DNA of 19,686 nucleotides from Fen-999 sp964469455 (GCA_964469455.1 CAYXZX010000032.1:1-19686), one strand, 5' to 3'. Numbered from the stretch's first letter, positions 1 through 9,742 are shown. A program made the numbers and translations. The notes: a model not told the origin generated them from the letters alone.

Positions 1-71
1 GGCGGGAATCGAACCCGCGTCCAGAACGCTTCCGGGTCGCCGGAATTACGACCATGGCTGCCATTATGGTG
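1..71 (-). ncRNA. ssrA: tmRNA 3'-terminal (acceptor) part, cut by the window edge
   Basis: Read on the minus strand, the last bases before the window edge are GGACGCGGGTTCGATTCC followed by CGCC, which form a 5-bp T stem (GCGGG/CCCGC) around a TTCGATT loop. The GGAC-GCGGGTTC stretch just before the acceptor stem is typical of tmRNA, not of ordinary tRNAs, and no anticodon arm can be folded upstream. Further 5' are two hairpins: TTCCGG-CGAC-CCGGAA (30-45) and an imperfect inverted repeat at 51-70. The acceptor stem and CCA would lie outside the window. The gph stop codon is at 93-95, so a one-piece tmRNA of about 350 nt would have to overlap an intact gph by some 250 nt. A circularly permuted two-piece tmRNA, whose acceptor piece comes first, would fit. 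A second possibility is a 3' ssrA fragment left at the edge of an integrated element. The 5' boundary given here is approximate. Confidence 0.55.
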
Positions 72-92
72 GCGACCGGTCGGCAATTCAAG

Positions 93-752
93 TCAAAGCA
101 GTTGGAGCAGTTCGAGCGGCGTGGCAATGGTCGCGTCGGCACCCCACGCTTCGATGGGCAAGCCATTGCCGAGATAGCCCCAGGCCGCGGCCACCGTGCC
201 CACGCCGGCGGCTTGACCGGCTTGGATGTCGCGCAGGTCGTCGCCCACGTACAAGGTCAGTCGTGGCGACACGCCGACCCGTTCGCACGCCAGCAGCAAG
301 CCGTCGGGTGCCGGTTTGGGCCGGGGTGTCGAATCGCCTGATATGATCGCCGCGGCGCGATGGCTGACTTTCAGGCATTCGGCCAGCGGCTCGGTGAAGC
401 GGGCCGGCTTGTTGGTGACAATGCCCCAGGCAATGCCCCGCCGCTCGAGTTCAGCCAGCACATCGGGCATGCCGTCGAACAGGCGCGTGCCTACGCAAAG
501 GCGCTCGGCATACAGTTCGAGAAAGCGCGTCGCACGCTCGCCATAGCGTGCATCGTCTGGCTTGAGGCCAAGGCCGACATTGAGCATGCCCCGAGTGCCA
601 GCGGATACGTGCGGCCGCAGAACAGCCGTCTCGAGCGTGGGTTGCCCGAATTCGGCGAGCAACGCGTTCAGCGCGCCGCCAAGATCGGGAGCGGTATCCG
701 CCAGCGTGCCGTCCAGGTCGAAGAAGACGGCCCGAATACCGGCTTCAGGCAT
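93..752 (-). CDS. gph: Phosphoglycolate phosphatase (HAD superfamily)
   Basis: This 219-residue cytosolic hydrolase is predicted to dephosphorylate 2-phosphoglycolate, a product of DNA 3'-end repair and of RuBisCO side reactions. All HAD motifs are visible: motif I FDLDGT with nucleophile Asp12 and acid/base Asp14, motif II with Thr113 in IVTNKP, the motif III lysine at about 146 (RPKPAPD), and motif IV GDD at 170-172. Length and the helical cap region (about 20-85) match the Gph family. The ATG at 752 overlaps the end of ubiG by 8 nt with no clear Shine-Dalgarno sequence, suggesting translational coupling to ubiG. The ubiG-gph pair is a common arrangement in proteobacteria. HAD phosphatases are promiscuous, so the substrate rests mainly on family resemblance and on the ubiG neighbour. 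Confidence 0.9.
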   Translation of the reverse strand: MPEAGIRAVFFDLDGTLADTAPDLGGALNALLAEFGQPTLETAVLRPHVSAGTRGMLNVGLGLKPDDARYGERATRFLELYAERLCVGTRLFDGMPDVLAELERRGIAWGIVTNKPARFTEPLAECLKVSHRAAAIISGDSTPRPKPAPDGLLLACERVGVSPRLTLYVGDDLRDIQAGQAAGVGTVAAAWGYLGNGLPIEAWGADATIATPLELLQLL

Positions 753-1446
753 CGCGACGGGCGCGAATCAGATAATTCACCGAGGTATCGCGGCCAAGCG
801 AGTAAGTCTTGGACAGCGGGTTGTAAATCATGCCGATGATTTCCTCGACCGTGAGGCCGGCGTCGCGACCCAGCCGGGCGAGTTCGGCCGGCCGGAGGAA
901 ACGGGCATAGTCATGCGTTCCTCTGGGCAGCAGTTTGAGCACGTACTCGGCACCGATGACTGCGAAAAGATAGGCCTTGGGGCTGCGATTGATCGTCGAG
1001 AAGAACACCTGCCCACCCGGTTTGACCAATTTGGCACAGGCACGCACGATGCTGGCGGGGTCGGGTACGTGTTCGAGCATCTCCAGGCAGGCGACTACAT
1101 CGAAACGTCCTGGTTCGGCGTCGGCCATCGCTTCCGCGGAAACATGACGGTAGTCCACCTTGAGCCCTGATTCCAGCAGGTGAAGGCGGGCGACAGCCAA
1201 CGCCTTGTCGCCAAGATCGATGCCGACGACATCGGCGCCCAGCGCCGCCATGCCCTCGGCGAGCAGTCCACCACCGCAACCGACATCGATCACGCGCTTG
1301 CCGCGCAAGGCGCAACACCTGTCTATCCAGCCCAGGCGCAACGGGTTGATGTCATGCAGGGGCTTGAATTCGGAGTTGGGGTCCCACCAGCGGTGAGCCA
1401 GTTCGCCAAACTTTGCCAGTTCCTGGGGGTCAGCGTTTACGGTCAT
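745..1446 (-). CDS. ubiG: Ubiquinone biosynthesis O-methyltransferase UbiG
   Basis: This 233-residue SAM-dependent methyltransferase carries out the two O-methylation steps of ubiquinone synthesis (family knowledge), acting at the cytosolic face of the membrane. Seen in the sequence: the N-terminal stretch typical of UbiG (FGELAHRWWDP, then FKPLHDINPLRLGWI), the SAM-binding glycine loop VIDVGCGGG at 52-60, the acidic residue after strand 2 (GIDLG, Asp77), LEMLEHVPDP at 121-130, and the C-terminal GMIYNPLSKTYSL signature. I chose the ATG at 1446 because upstream in-frame codons run through the ompA terminator and encode arginine/serine-rich nonsense. The start lies only 25 nt past the T tract of that terminator, so expression depends on read-through or on a promoter I cannot see. 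The stop overlaps gph. Confidence 0.95.
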   Translation of the reverse strand: MTVNADPQELAKFGELAHRWWDPNSEFKPLHDINPLRLGWIDRCCALRGKRVIDVGCGGGLLAEGMAALGADVVGIDLGDKALAVARLHLLESGLKVDYRHVSAEAMADAEPGRFDVVACLEMLEHVPDPASIVRACAKLVKPGGQVFFSTINRSPKAYLFAVIGAEYVLKLLPRGTHDYARFLRPAELARLGRDAGLTVEEIIGMIYNPLSKTYSLGRDTSVNYLIRARRDA

Positions 1447-1471
1447 GCGCGTTGTTTCCGATTCCGACAAG

Positions 1472-1500
1472 AAAAAAAGCCCTGCGGGGCAGGGCTTTTT
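1472..1500 (-). terminator. Rho-independent terminator of the ompA-like gene
   Basis: A perfect 7-bp stem GCCCTGC/GCAGGGC (1479-1485 with 1489-1495) and a 3-nt loop are extended by A-T pairs. Reading the minus strand, it is followed by seven T residues (complement of 1472-1478), 16 nt past the ompA-like stop codon. On the plus strand it is followed by five T residues, so it could also work in the other direction. Confidence 0.88.
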
Positions 1501-1516
1501 CCTGGAGCAAGGCAAA

Positions 1517-2194
1517 TTACTTGGTGCCGATGATCTCGATCTCGACGCGGCGATCGGGTTGCAGACACTCGATGACCTTCTTGCTCTTCGGGCCCTTGCA
1601 CTGGTCGGGCTTCGTGACCGGCTGCTTTTCACCCTTGCCTTCCGTGTAGACGCGATTGGCTTCAACGCCCTTGCCAACCAGATAGTCCTTGACGGCGGCG
1701 GCACGGCGCTCGGAAAGCTTCTGGTTGTACGCGTCGGTACCGAAGCGATCGGCGTGACCGACGGCGATGATGACTTCCAGCTTGATGTCCTTCATCTTGG
1801 CAACGACATCATCGAGCTTGGCCTTGCCTTCGGGGCGAAGCACGGCCTTGTCGAAGTCGAACAACGCGTCGGCGGCCAGCGTGACCTTCTGGGCCGCGGG
1901 CTTGGGTGGGGCCGCAGGCGCCGGAGCCGGAGCGGGGGCCGGAGCCGCCGCCGGGGCGGCCTTCGGTGGCTCGGGTTTCTTGACCAGATCAGGATCACAC
2001 TCCTCGATGGCCATGGCCGGCGTCCAGTAGCCGGTGCGCCAGCACAAGCCGTAGCCGCTCTTGGCGACATAACCGCGTTGGTCGATGGCGTAGCCGACGA
2101 CACCCTTGGTATCAATGCCCGGCGTCTGCGCGAGGGCGGAGCCGGTGATTCCGAGAAGCGCGGCGAGCAGCGTTGAACTGGTCAAGTATTTCAT
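1517..2194 (-). CDS. OmpA/RmpM-like peptidoglycan-binding envelope protein
   Basis: This 225-residue exported protein should anchor the outer membrane to peptidoglycan. Residues 1-22 form a signal peptide with a hydrophobic core and an ALA-Q cleavage site. Residues 23-72 are a short domain with Cys51 and Cys66. Residues 73-101 form a proline/alanine-rich linker encoded by low-complexity GC-rich DNA (about 1893-1978). Residues 102-225 are an OmpA C-terminal domain (FDFDKAVLRPEGKAKLDD, GHADRFGTDAYNQKLSERRA, and QPDRRVEIEI near the end). Asp149 and Arg164 fit the usual diaminopimelate-contacting positions, and Cys199/Cys210 fit the conserved disulphide. There is no N-terminal beta-barrel, so it resembles neisserial RmpM more than E. 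coli OmpA. The ATG at 2194 has GGGGAA about 6 nt upstream. The gene has its own terminator and lies between the amidohydrolase and ubiG. Confidence 0.9.
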   Translation of the reverse strand: MKYLTSSTLLAALLGITGSALAQTPGIDTKGVVGYAIDQRGYVAKSGYGLCWRTGYWTPAMAIEECDPDLVKKPEPPKAAPAAAPAPAPAPAPAAPPKPAAQKVTLAADALFDFDKAVLRPEGKAKLDDVVAKMKDIKLEVIIAVGHADRFGTDAYNQKLSERRAAAVKDYLVGKGVEANRVYTEGKGEKQPVTKPDQCKGPKSKKVIECLQPDRRVEIEIIGTK

Positions 2195-2331
2195 TGTTTT
2201 TCCCCGTTGAAAAAGACTGCGATCGGAATTGTTGGAAGTTAGAGTTGAACTGATCCTTGCTAGAAATGCCAAGTGATGTCGTTGTCTTGTGCCAATGACC
2301 TGAGCATCAGGGATTCGCGAAAACCGTGACC

Positions 2332-3675
2332 CTACGGCAGCCCCTGCCAATCCAAACGCGTTGGATTATGCCACGACTTCGCAAGGTCGATCAAACCGTT
2401 CGGGGACATGCCAATCGGCATACTGTTGCAAATCCGCAAACGGCCGCCCACCCATACGTGACTAACCTGGTCCCGTCCCGCGACATGGACAATGTGGGAA
2501 GCCGGGTCGTAACAGGGCTGTCCTGGCCAGTCAGCCAGCGTGATGCTGCAAAGATCGGCGGCCTTGCCCGGCACGAGCGAGCCGATCGCGTCACCCAGGC
2601 CCAGGGCGATGGCGCCATCCAGGGTGGCCATGCGCAGGACGCGATGAGCGGGCGCTGCCGAGGCATCGCCGCTGGCAACCTTGGCCAGTAGCGCTGCCTG
2701 GCGGGCCTCGCGCAGGACGTCGAGCCGGTTGTTGCTGGCGGCGCTGTCGGTACCGAGACCGACGCACAACCCGGCGGCGAGCATTTCAGCGATCGGCGCG
2801 ATGCCGCTGGCCAGTTTCAGGTTCGATGTCGGGCAATGGGCGACATTGCAGCCGTGGCGGGCCAACTGCTCGATTTCCCCGGCATTCATGTGGATGGCAT
2901 GAACGGCGATCAGGTTCGGTCCCAGCAGGCCCAGACGATGCAGGCGCTCGACCGGCCGCAGGCCATGCTGCCGCATGCTTTCGGCGATCTCGTCGCCGGT
3001 TTCATGCAAGTGGATGTGAATCGCCATGTCGAGCTGGGCCGACAGCGTCGCAATCCGCTCAAAAGTCTTGTTGCTTATGGTGTAGGGCGCGTGGGGCGCC
3101 AGGGCAAACGAAATCAGCGGGTCGTCACGCCACGCATCGCGCACGGCAAGGCCCTTGGCAAGGTAATCCTCGGCGTCGACGGCATAAGACGAGGGAAATT
3201 CGAGGACCGTGACGCCCAGCATGGCTCGAATGCCGGATTCGCGAACCGCTTCGGCGGCGGCACCGGGGAAGAAATACATGTCATTGAAGCAGGTGATGCC
3301 TCCGCGCAGCATTTCCCAGGCGGCCAGGAGCGTGCCGTCGCGGATGAAGTCGGGCGAGACCAGCTTGCGTTCGGCGGGCCAGATGCGCTCGTTCAGCCAA
3401 CGCATCAAGGGCAGGTCATCGGCATACCCCCGCAGCAACGCCATGGCTGCGTGAGTATGGAGATTGACGAGACCTGGCATGAGAACCTGTCCGGGCAGGA
3501 TCGCGTGCTCGCGTGGGGAATAGGTCTCGCGGGCATCGGCGACCGGTAGGAGGGCCACGATGCGGCCGCCGTCGACCGCCAGGGCATGGTTTTCCAGCAC
3601 CAGTCCGGCCGGCTCGATGGGAATGATCCAGCCGGGCTCGACCAGCAGGTCGATGGGGATGGCGGGGGCGGACAT
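2332..3675 (-). CDS. TRZ/ATZ-family amidohydrolase, probable 5'-methylthioadenosine/S-adenosylhomocysteine deaminase
   Basis: This 447-residue cytosolic metallohydrolase is likely to deaminate S-adenosylhomocysteine and/or methylthioadenosine. It has the composite beta-sandwich edge (1-65 and about 385-430) around a TIM-barrel amidohydrolase. Metal and catalytic residues align with those of the characterised Thermotoga enzyme TM0936: His73/His75 (NLHTH), His195 (APHAPYT), His222 and Glu225 (HIHLHET), His259 (AVHAIH) and Asp310 (GLGTDSAAS). The substrate is not proven, because related enzymes deaminate or dechlorinate triazines and guanine. The ubiG-gph block on the same strand offers one rationale, since UbiG produces S-adenosylhomocysteine. 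The ATG at 3675 has no Shine-Dalgarno sequence, and a good sigma70-like promoter ends almost at the start codon, so the transcript may be leaderless. Confidence 0.85.
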   Translation of the reverse strand: MSAPAIPIDLLVEPGWIIPIEPAGLVLENHALAVDGGRIVALLPVADARETYSPREHAILPGQVLMPGLVNLHTHAAMALLRGYADDLPLMRWLNERIWPAERKLVSPDFIRDGTLLAAWEMLRGGITCFNDMYFFPGAAAEAVRESGIRAMLGVTVLEFPSSYAVDAEDYLAKGLAVRDAWRDDPLISFALAPHAPYTISNKTFERIATLSAQLDMAIHIHLHETGDEIAESMRQHGLRPVERLHRLGLLGPNLIAVHAIHMNAGEIEQLARHGCNVAHCPTSNLKLASGIAPIAEMLAAGLCVGLGTDSAASNNRLDVLREARQAALLAKVASGDASAAPAHRVLRMATLDGAIALGLGDAIGSLVPGKAADLCSITLADWPGQPCYDPASHIVHVAGRDQVSHVWVGGRLRICNSMPIGMSPNGLIDLAKSWHNPTRLDWQGLP

Positions 3676-3683
3676 GGTGGCTG

Positions 3684-3712
3684 ATTAAAGCAGATTCGCC
3701 GGTGCTGGACAA
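3684..3712 (-). promoter_or_regulatory. Candidate sigma70 promoter of the amidohydrolase gene
   Basis: On the minus strand, TTGTCC (complement of 3707-3712) and TTTAAT (complement of 3684-3689) are separated by exactly 17 bp, and the -10 is preceded by TGC (extended -10). The -10 ends 8 nt before the ATG at 3675, so transcription would start at or within a few bases of the start codon. Confidence 0.5.
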
Positions 3713-3732
3713 CGCGGTGCGAGCCGGCTGCG

Positions 3733-3741
3733 TGGTAAAAT
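3733..3741 (+). promoter_or_regulatory. Candidate extended -10 promoter of gyrA
   Basis: TGG-TAAAAT matches an extended -10 element (five of six positions to TATAAT). No good -35 lies at standard spacing, which is common for extended -10 promoters. It would give a leader of roughly 50 nt before gyrA. The core of this promoter sits 21 bp from the -35 of the divergent amidohydrolase promoter. Confidence 0.45.
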
Positions 3742-3753
3742 TCCACGCTTTTA

Positions 3754-3778
3754 CGGCCGGGGCGAGACTTTCCGGCCG
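3754..3778 (+). other. Stem-loop in the gyrA leader
   Basis: CGGCCGG (3754-3760) pairs perfectly with CCGGCCG (3772-3778) around an 11-nt loop. It lies between the predicted transcription start and the gyrA ATG at 3800, and no T tract follows, so it is not a terminator. It may affect translation or mRNA stability of gyrA, whose start codon has no good Shine-Dalgarno sequence. Confidence 0.45.
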
Positions 3779-3799
3779 CACATCTTGCCGCGCTCTTCG

Positions 3800-6346
<2,547 letters not shown>

Positions 6347-6351
6347 CAATC

Positions 6352-7434
6352 ATGGCACGTGTATTCAACTTCAGCGCCGGTCCCGCGGCGTTGCCCGAGG
6401 AGGTTCTCAAGCAGGCCGCCGACGAGATGGTCGATTGGCATGGTTCCGGTCAATCGGTGATGGAGATGAGCCATCGCGGCAAGGAATTCATTGGCATTGC
6501 CCAGGCCGCCGAGGCCGACTTGCGCGAACTGATGGGCATTCCGGCGAATTACAAGGTGTTGTTCCTGCAGGGTGGCGCTTCGCTGCAGTTCGAGATGATC
6601 CCCATCAACCTGCTGCGCGGCAAGCCGTCGGCCGACTACGTGCACACCGGCGAATGGGCGAAGAAGGCGATCAAGGCCGCGAAGACGTTCTGCAACGTCA
6701 ATGTCGTCGCCAGCGCCGAGGACAAGAGCTTCACCTACGCGCCCGCCCAGGCCGACTGGAAGCTGAACAAGGATGCCGCCTATGTCCATTACACCGCCAA
6801 CGAGACGATCGGCGGCGTGGAATTCAACTGGGTACCGGAAACCGGCGACGTCCCGCTGGTTTGCGACATGTCCTCCAACATCCTGTCGCGCGCGGTCGAT
6901 GTCTCGAAGTACGGTCTGATCTATGCCGGGGCGCAGAAGAACATCGGCCCGGCTGGCCTGACCATCGTCATCGTCCGCGATGACCTGGTCGGCAAGGCGG
7001 TGCCGACGCCGCCGGCCATGCTCAACTACCAGACGCATGTCGACGCCGAGTCGATGTACAACACGCCGCCCACCTACGCGATCTATATCGCCGGCCTGGT
7101 GTTCCAGTGGCTGAAGAAGAATGGTGGCGTGGCCACCATGGAGCAGAAGAACGTCGAGAAGGCCAACCTGCTCTACAGCTATCTAGAGACGACGGACTTC
7201 TACCGCAACCCGGTGGCACGGCAGGACCGTTCGCGCATGAACGTGCCGTTCACCCTCAAGGACGCCGGGCTGGACGATGAATTCCTCAAGGGCGCCAAGG
7301 CGCGCGGCATGGTGCAGTTGAAAGGCCATCGCTCGGTCGGTGGCATGCGAGCGTCGATCTACAACGCCATGCCGGTCGAAGGCGTCAAGGCGCTGGTCGA
7401 TTTCATGAAAGAGTTCGCGGCGAGCAAGGGGTAA
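6352..7434 (+). CDS. serC: Phosphoserine aminotransferase
   Basis: This 360-residue PLP enzyme converts 3-phosphohydroxypyruvate and glutamate to phosphoserine, and also acts in pyridoxine synthesis. It opens with the family signature VFNFSAGPAALPEEVL; the PLP lysine is Lys196 in YAGAQKNIGPAG; the GHRSVGGMRASIYNA motif lies near the C-terminus. Length agrees with E. coli SerC. The ATG at 6352 is preceded by GAAGAGGAG at 6335-6343, which lies inside the end of gyrA; the gap to the gyrA stop is only 5 nt, so co-expression with gyrA is likely. The next gene, serA, encodes the preceding step of the same pathway. Confidence 0.97.
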   Translation: MARVFNFSAGPAALPEEVLKQAADEMVDWHGSGQSVMEMSHRGKEFIGIAQAAEADLRELMGIPANYKVLFLQGGASLQFEMIPINLLRGKPSADYVHTGEWAKKAIKAAKTFCNVNVVASAEDKSFTYAPAQADWKLNKDAAYVHYTANETIGGVEFNWVPETGDVPLVCDMSSNILSRAVDVSKYGLIYAGAQKNIGPAGLTIVIVRDDLVGKAVPTPPAMLNYQTHVDAESMYNTPPTYAIYIAGLVFQWLKKNGGVATMEQKNVEKANLLYSYLETTDFYRNPVARQDRSRMNVPFTLKDAGLDDEFLKGAKARGMVQLKGHRSVGGMRASIYNAMPVEGVKALVDFMKEFAASKG

Positions 7435-7438
7435 AGCC

Positions 7439-8623
7439 ATGTCCGACAAGTTTCAGGTTCTCATCCTCAACAACATTTCCGCCCATGGCCTGAAGCGCCT
7501 GCCTGCAGACCGCTTCGAGCATGGCAAGGAAGTGGCCCGTCCCGACGCCGTGCTGGTCCGTTCGGCCGACATGCATGCCATGGACATTCCGAAGTCGGTG
7601 CTGGCCATCGGTCGCGCGGGGTCCGGGACCAACAACATTCCGGTCAAGGACATGAGCAAGCGCGGCGTGCCGGTGTTCAACGCGCCGGGGGCCAACGCCA
7701 ACGCGGTGAAGGAACTGGTGCTGGCCGGCATGTTGCTGGCGGCGCGCAACATTGGTGGCGCCATGAAGTTCGTCGCGGCGCTCGATCCAAAAGATCCCGA
7801 GATGGAAAAGAAGGTTGAGGGCGGCAAGAAGACCTATGCCGGTTATGAATTGGCCGGCCATACCCTCGGCGTCGTCGGGCTGGGCAAGATCGGCTGCCTG
7901 ATTGCCGATGCGGCCATCAAGCTGGGCATGCATGTCATCGGCTACGATCCCGAGATCACCGTCGATGCCGCCTGGAGCCTGCCGTCGCAAGTGAAGAAGG
8001 CCCATAGCCTCGGCGAGGTGCTGAAGAATTCCAATTTCGTCACCATGCACGTGCCCCTGGTCGATGCCACGCGAAAAATGATCAACGCCACGGCCATCGA
8101 GCAGATGAAGGCGGGCGCGGTGCTGCTCAACTTCTCGCGGGAAGGCGTGGTTGACGAGGCAGCGGTGCTGGCGGCGCTGGATGCCAAGAAGCTGGCCACC
8201 TATGTCTGCGACTTTCCGAGCGCCCATGTCAACAGCCATCCGCACATCATCGCCTTGCCGCACCTGGGCGCATCGACGCGGGAGGCCGAGGAGAACTGTG
8301 CGTTGATGGTGGCAGACCAGCTCCGCGATTACCTGCTCGATGGCAACATCGTCAACTCGGTGAACTTCCCGAATGTCGTCATGCCCCGCGAGTCCGGCTT
8401 CCGCATTGCCATCGCCAATGCCAACGTCCCGAACATGGTGGGCCAGATCTCGACCGCCATGGCCGAGGCGAAGCTCAACATCAGCAACATGATGAACAAG
8501 TCCAAGGGCGACGTGGCGTACACACTGGTCGATGTGGACAGCAAGGTGCCGAAGAAGGCCATCGACGCCATCGGCAAGATCGAGGGCGTGCTGGCCGTGC
8601 GCTACCTGCCGGTCGAGGCCTGA
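7439..8623 (+). CDS. serA: D-3-phosphoglycerate dehydrogenase, short ACT-domain type
   Basis: This 394-residue enzyme oxidises 3-phosphoglycerate to 3-phosphohydroxypyruvate, the first step of serine synthesis and the supplier of SerC. The Rossmann motif GLGKIG is at 147-152 with Asp170 after the next strand, typical of NAD use. Arg234 (NFSREG) and His275 (LPHLGAST) match the catalytic Arg and His of the D-2-hydroxyacid dehydrogenases. A C-terminal ACT domain (about 322-394, IAIANANVPNMVGQIS onward) is probably the serine-feedback site. The normal catalytic Glu of the DVFxxEP motif is not at its place: the loop reads CDFPSAHV, with no acid between Asp258 and His275. It starts 4 nt after serC with AAGGGG upstream. 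Pairing with serC makes the assignment firm despite the missing residue. Confidence 0.93.
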   Translation: MSDKFQVLILNNISAHGLKRLPADRFEHGKEVARPDAVLVRSADMHAMDIPKSVLAIGRAGSGTNNIPVKDMSKRGVPVFNAPGANANAVKELVLAGMLLAARNIGGAMKFVAALDPKDPEMEKKVEGGKKTYAGYELAGHTLGVVGLGKIGCLIADAAIKLGMHVIGYDPEITVDAAWSLPSQVKKAHSLGEVLKNSNFVTMHVPLVDATRKMINATAIEQMKAGAVLLNFSREGVVDEAAVLAALDAKKLATYVCDFPSAHVNSHPHIIALPHLGASTREAEENCALMVADQLRDYLLDGNIVNSVNFPNVVMPRESGFRIAIANANVPNMVGQISTAMAEAKLNISNMMNKSKGDVAYTLVDVDSKVPKKAIDAIGKIEGVLAVRYLPVEA

Positions 8624-8637
8624 GCGAGAGGCGGCCG

Positions 8638-9732
8638 ATGGCCAGCGAGGACGGCAAGGCCCAGCAGGAACTGCTGGAACTGCGCCAGGGCATCGATGCC
8701 CTCGACGACGAAGTCTTGCGCCTGCTTTCACGGCGGGCACAGCTGGCGCATCGCATCGGCGAGATCAAGCAGGGCAATCTCTATCGCCCCGAGCGCGAGG
8801 CGCAGGTGCTGCGGCGCCTTGCCGGGAGCAATGCCGGGCCGCTTCCCGAAGGCGCCGTGCGCACCATCTTTCGCGAGATCATGTCGGCCTGTCTGGCGCT
8901 CGAGCAGCCGCTCAGGATTGCCTATTTCGGGCCCGCCGGCACGTTTACCGAAAGCGCCGCCAAGAAGCATTTCGGCTCGGCGCCTTGCTTCACGCCGCAT
9001 GTCGCCATCGATGACGTTTTTCGCGCCGTCGAGTCGGGCAATGCCGACTACGGCGTGGTGCCGGTGGAGAACTCCACCGAGGGCGCCGTGGGCCGTACGC
9101 TGGACCTGCTCCTGACATCGCCGCTGATGATCTGCGGCGAGGTCGGGCTGCGCATCCAGCAGAACCTGATGTCAAAGTCAGCCGCGGTGGATCGCCTCGA
9201 CAAGCTGTATTCCCACGCCCAGTCGCTGGCGCAGTGTCACGAATGGCTGAATCGCAACCTGCCCGATATTCCGCGCGTGCCCGTCGCCAGCAACGCCGAG
9301 GCGGCGCGGCTGGCAGCGGCGGATCCGGCCTCGGGCGCCATCGCGGGCGAGGCCGCCGCCAGGCTTTACGCTCTGAACATCCTCGCGGCCAACATCGAGG
9401 ATGATCCCAACAACACCACGCGCTTCCTGGTGCTGGCCAAGCACGATGCCGGACCGTCCGGTCTGGACAAGACCTCGTTCGTCTGCTCGGCGCAGAACAA
9501 GCCCGGCGCCGTGCATGACCTGCTGACGCCGCTGAAGGCTCACAGCGTGTCGATGAGCAAGTTCGAGTCGCGTCCGGCGCGCGGTTTCGGCGGCTCGCGC
9601 TGGGCCTATGTCTTCTACATCGACATCGAGGGTCACCGGTTGGACCCGATCGTGGCGCGGGCGCTCGAAGAGTTGCGCGGCCAGGTCGGCTTCCTCAAGG
9701 AACTGGGCTCGTATCCGCGCGCCGCCATCTGA
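8638..9732 (+). CDS. pheA: Bifunctional chorismate mutase / prephenate dehydratase
   Basis: This 364-residue enzyme turns chorismate into prephenate and then phenylpyruvate, for phenylalanine. Residues about 10-90 are an AroQ-type chorismate mutase (LRQGIDALDDEVLRLLSRRA, then KQGNLYRPEREAQVLRRL). Residues about 92-268 are prephenate dehydratase: IAYFGPAGTFTESAA, VPVENSTEGAVGRTLDLL, and the catalytic TRF at 261-263 in NNTTRFLVL. Residues about 278-360 are the ACT regulatory domain, with NKPGAVHDLL and ESRP (310-313), which bind phenylalanine in the family. It lies 14 nt after serA with GAGAGGCGG upstream of the ATG. Domain order and length match other betaproteobacterial P-proteins. Confidence 0.96.
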   Translation: MASEDGKAQQELLELRQGIDALDDEVLRLLSRRAQLAHRIGEIKQGNLYRPEREAQVLRRLAGSNAGPLPEGAVRTIFREIMSACLALEQPLRIAYFGPAGTFTESAAKKHFGSAPCFTPHVAIDDVFRAVESGNADYGVVPVENSTEGAVGRTLDLLLTSPLMICGEVGLRIQQNLMSKSAAVDRLDKLYSHAQSLAQCHEWLNRNLPDIPRVPVASNAEAARLAAADPASGAIAGEAAARLYALNILAANIEDDPNNTTRFLVLAKHDAGPSGLDKTSFVCSAQNKPGAVHDLLTPLKAHSVSMSKFESRPARGFGGSRWAYVFYIDIEGHRLDPIVARALEELRGQVGFLKELGSYPRAAI

Positions 9733-9742
9733 AAGTCACGCC

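Noticed and set aside
1..50. Ordinary tRNA gene end on the minus strand
   Set aside because: Only the T arm fits; no anticodon stem-loop or D arm can be placed at tRNA distances, and the GGACGCGGGTTC context is that of tmRNA.
2195..2331. Promoter for the ompA-like gene in the 137-bp upstream gap
   Set aside because: Several partial matches such as TTGGCA occur, but none has a -10 at proper spacing, so no promoter is claimed.
3785..3799. TTG start for gyrA at 3785
   Set aside because: It adds five residues not seen in the family, while the ATG at 3800 gives the usual N-terminus.
7403..8740. 445-codon minus-strand frame opposite serA
   Set aside because: It spans the ends of serC and pheA and all of serA, all clearly coding on the plus strand; the translation is rich in His, Asp, Gly and Gln without motifs.
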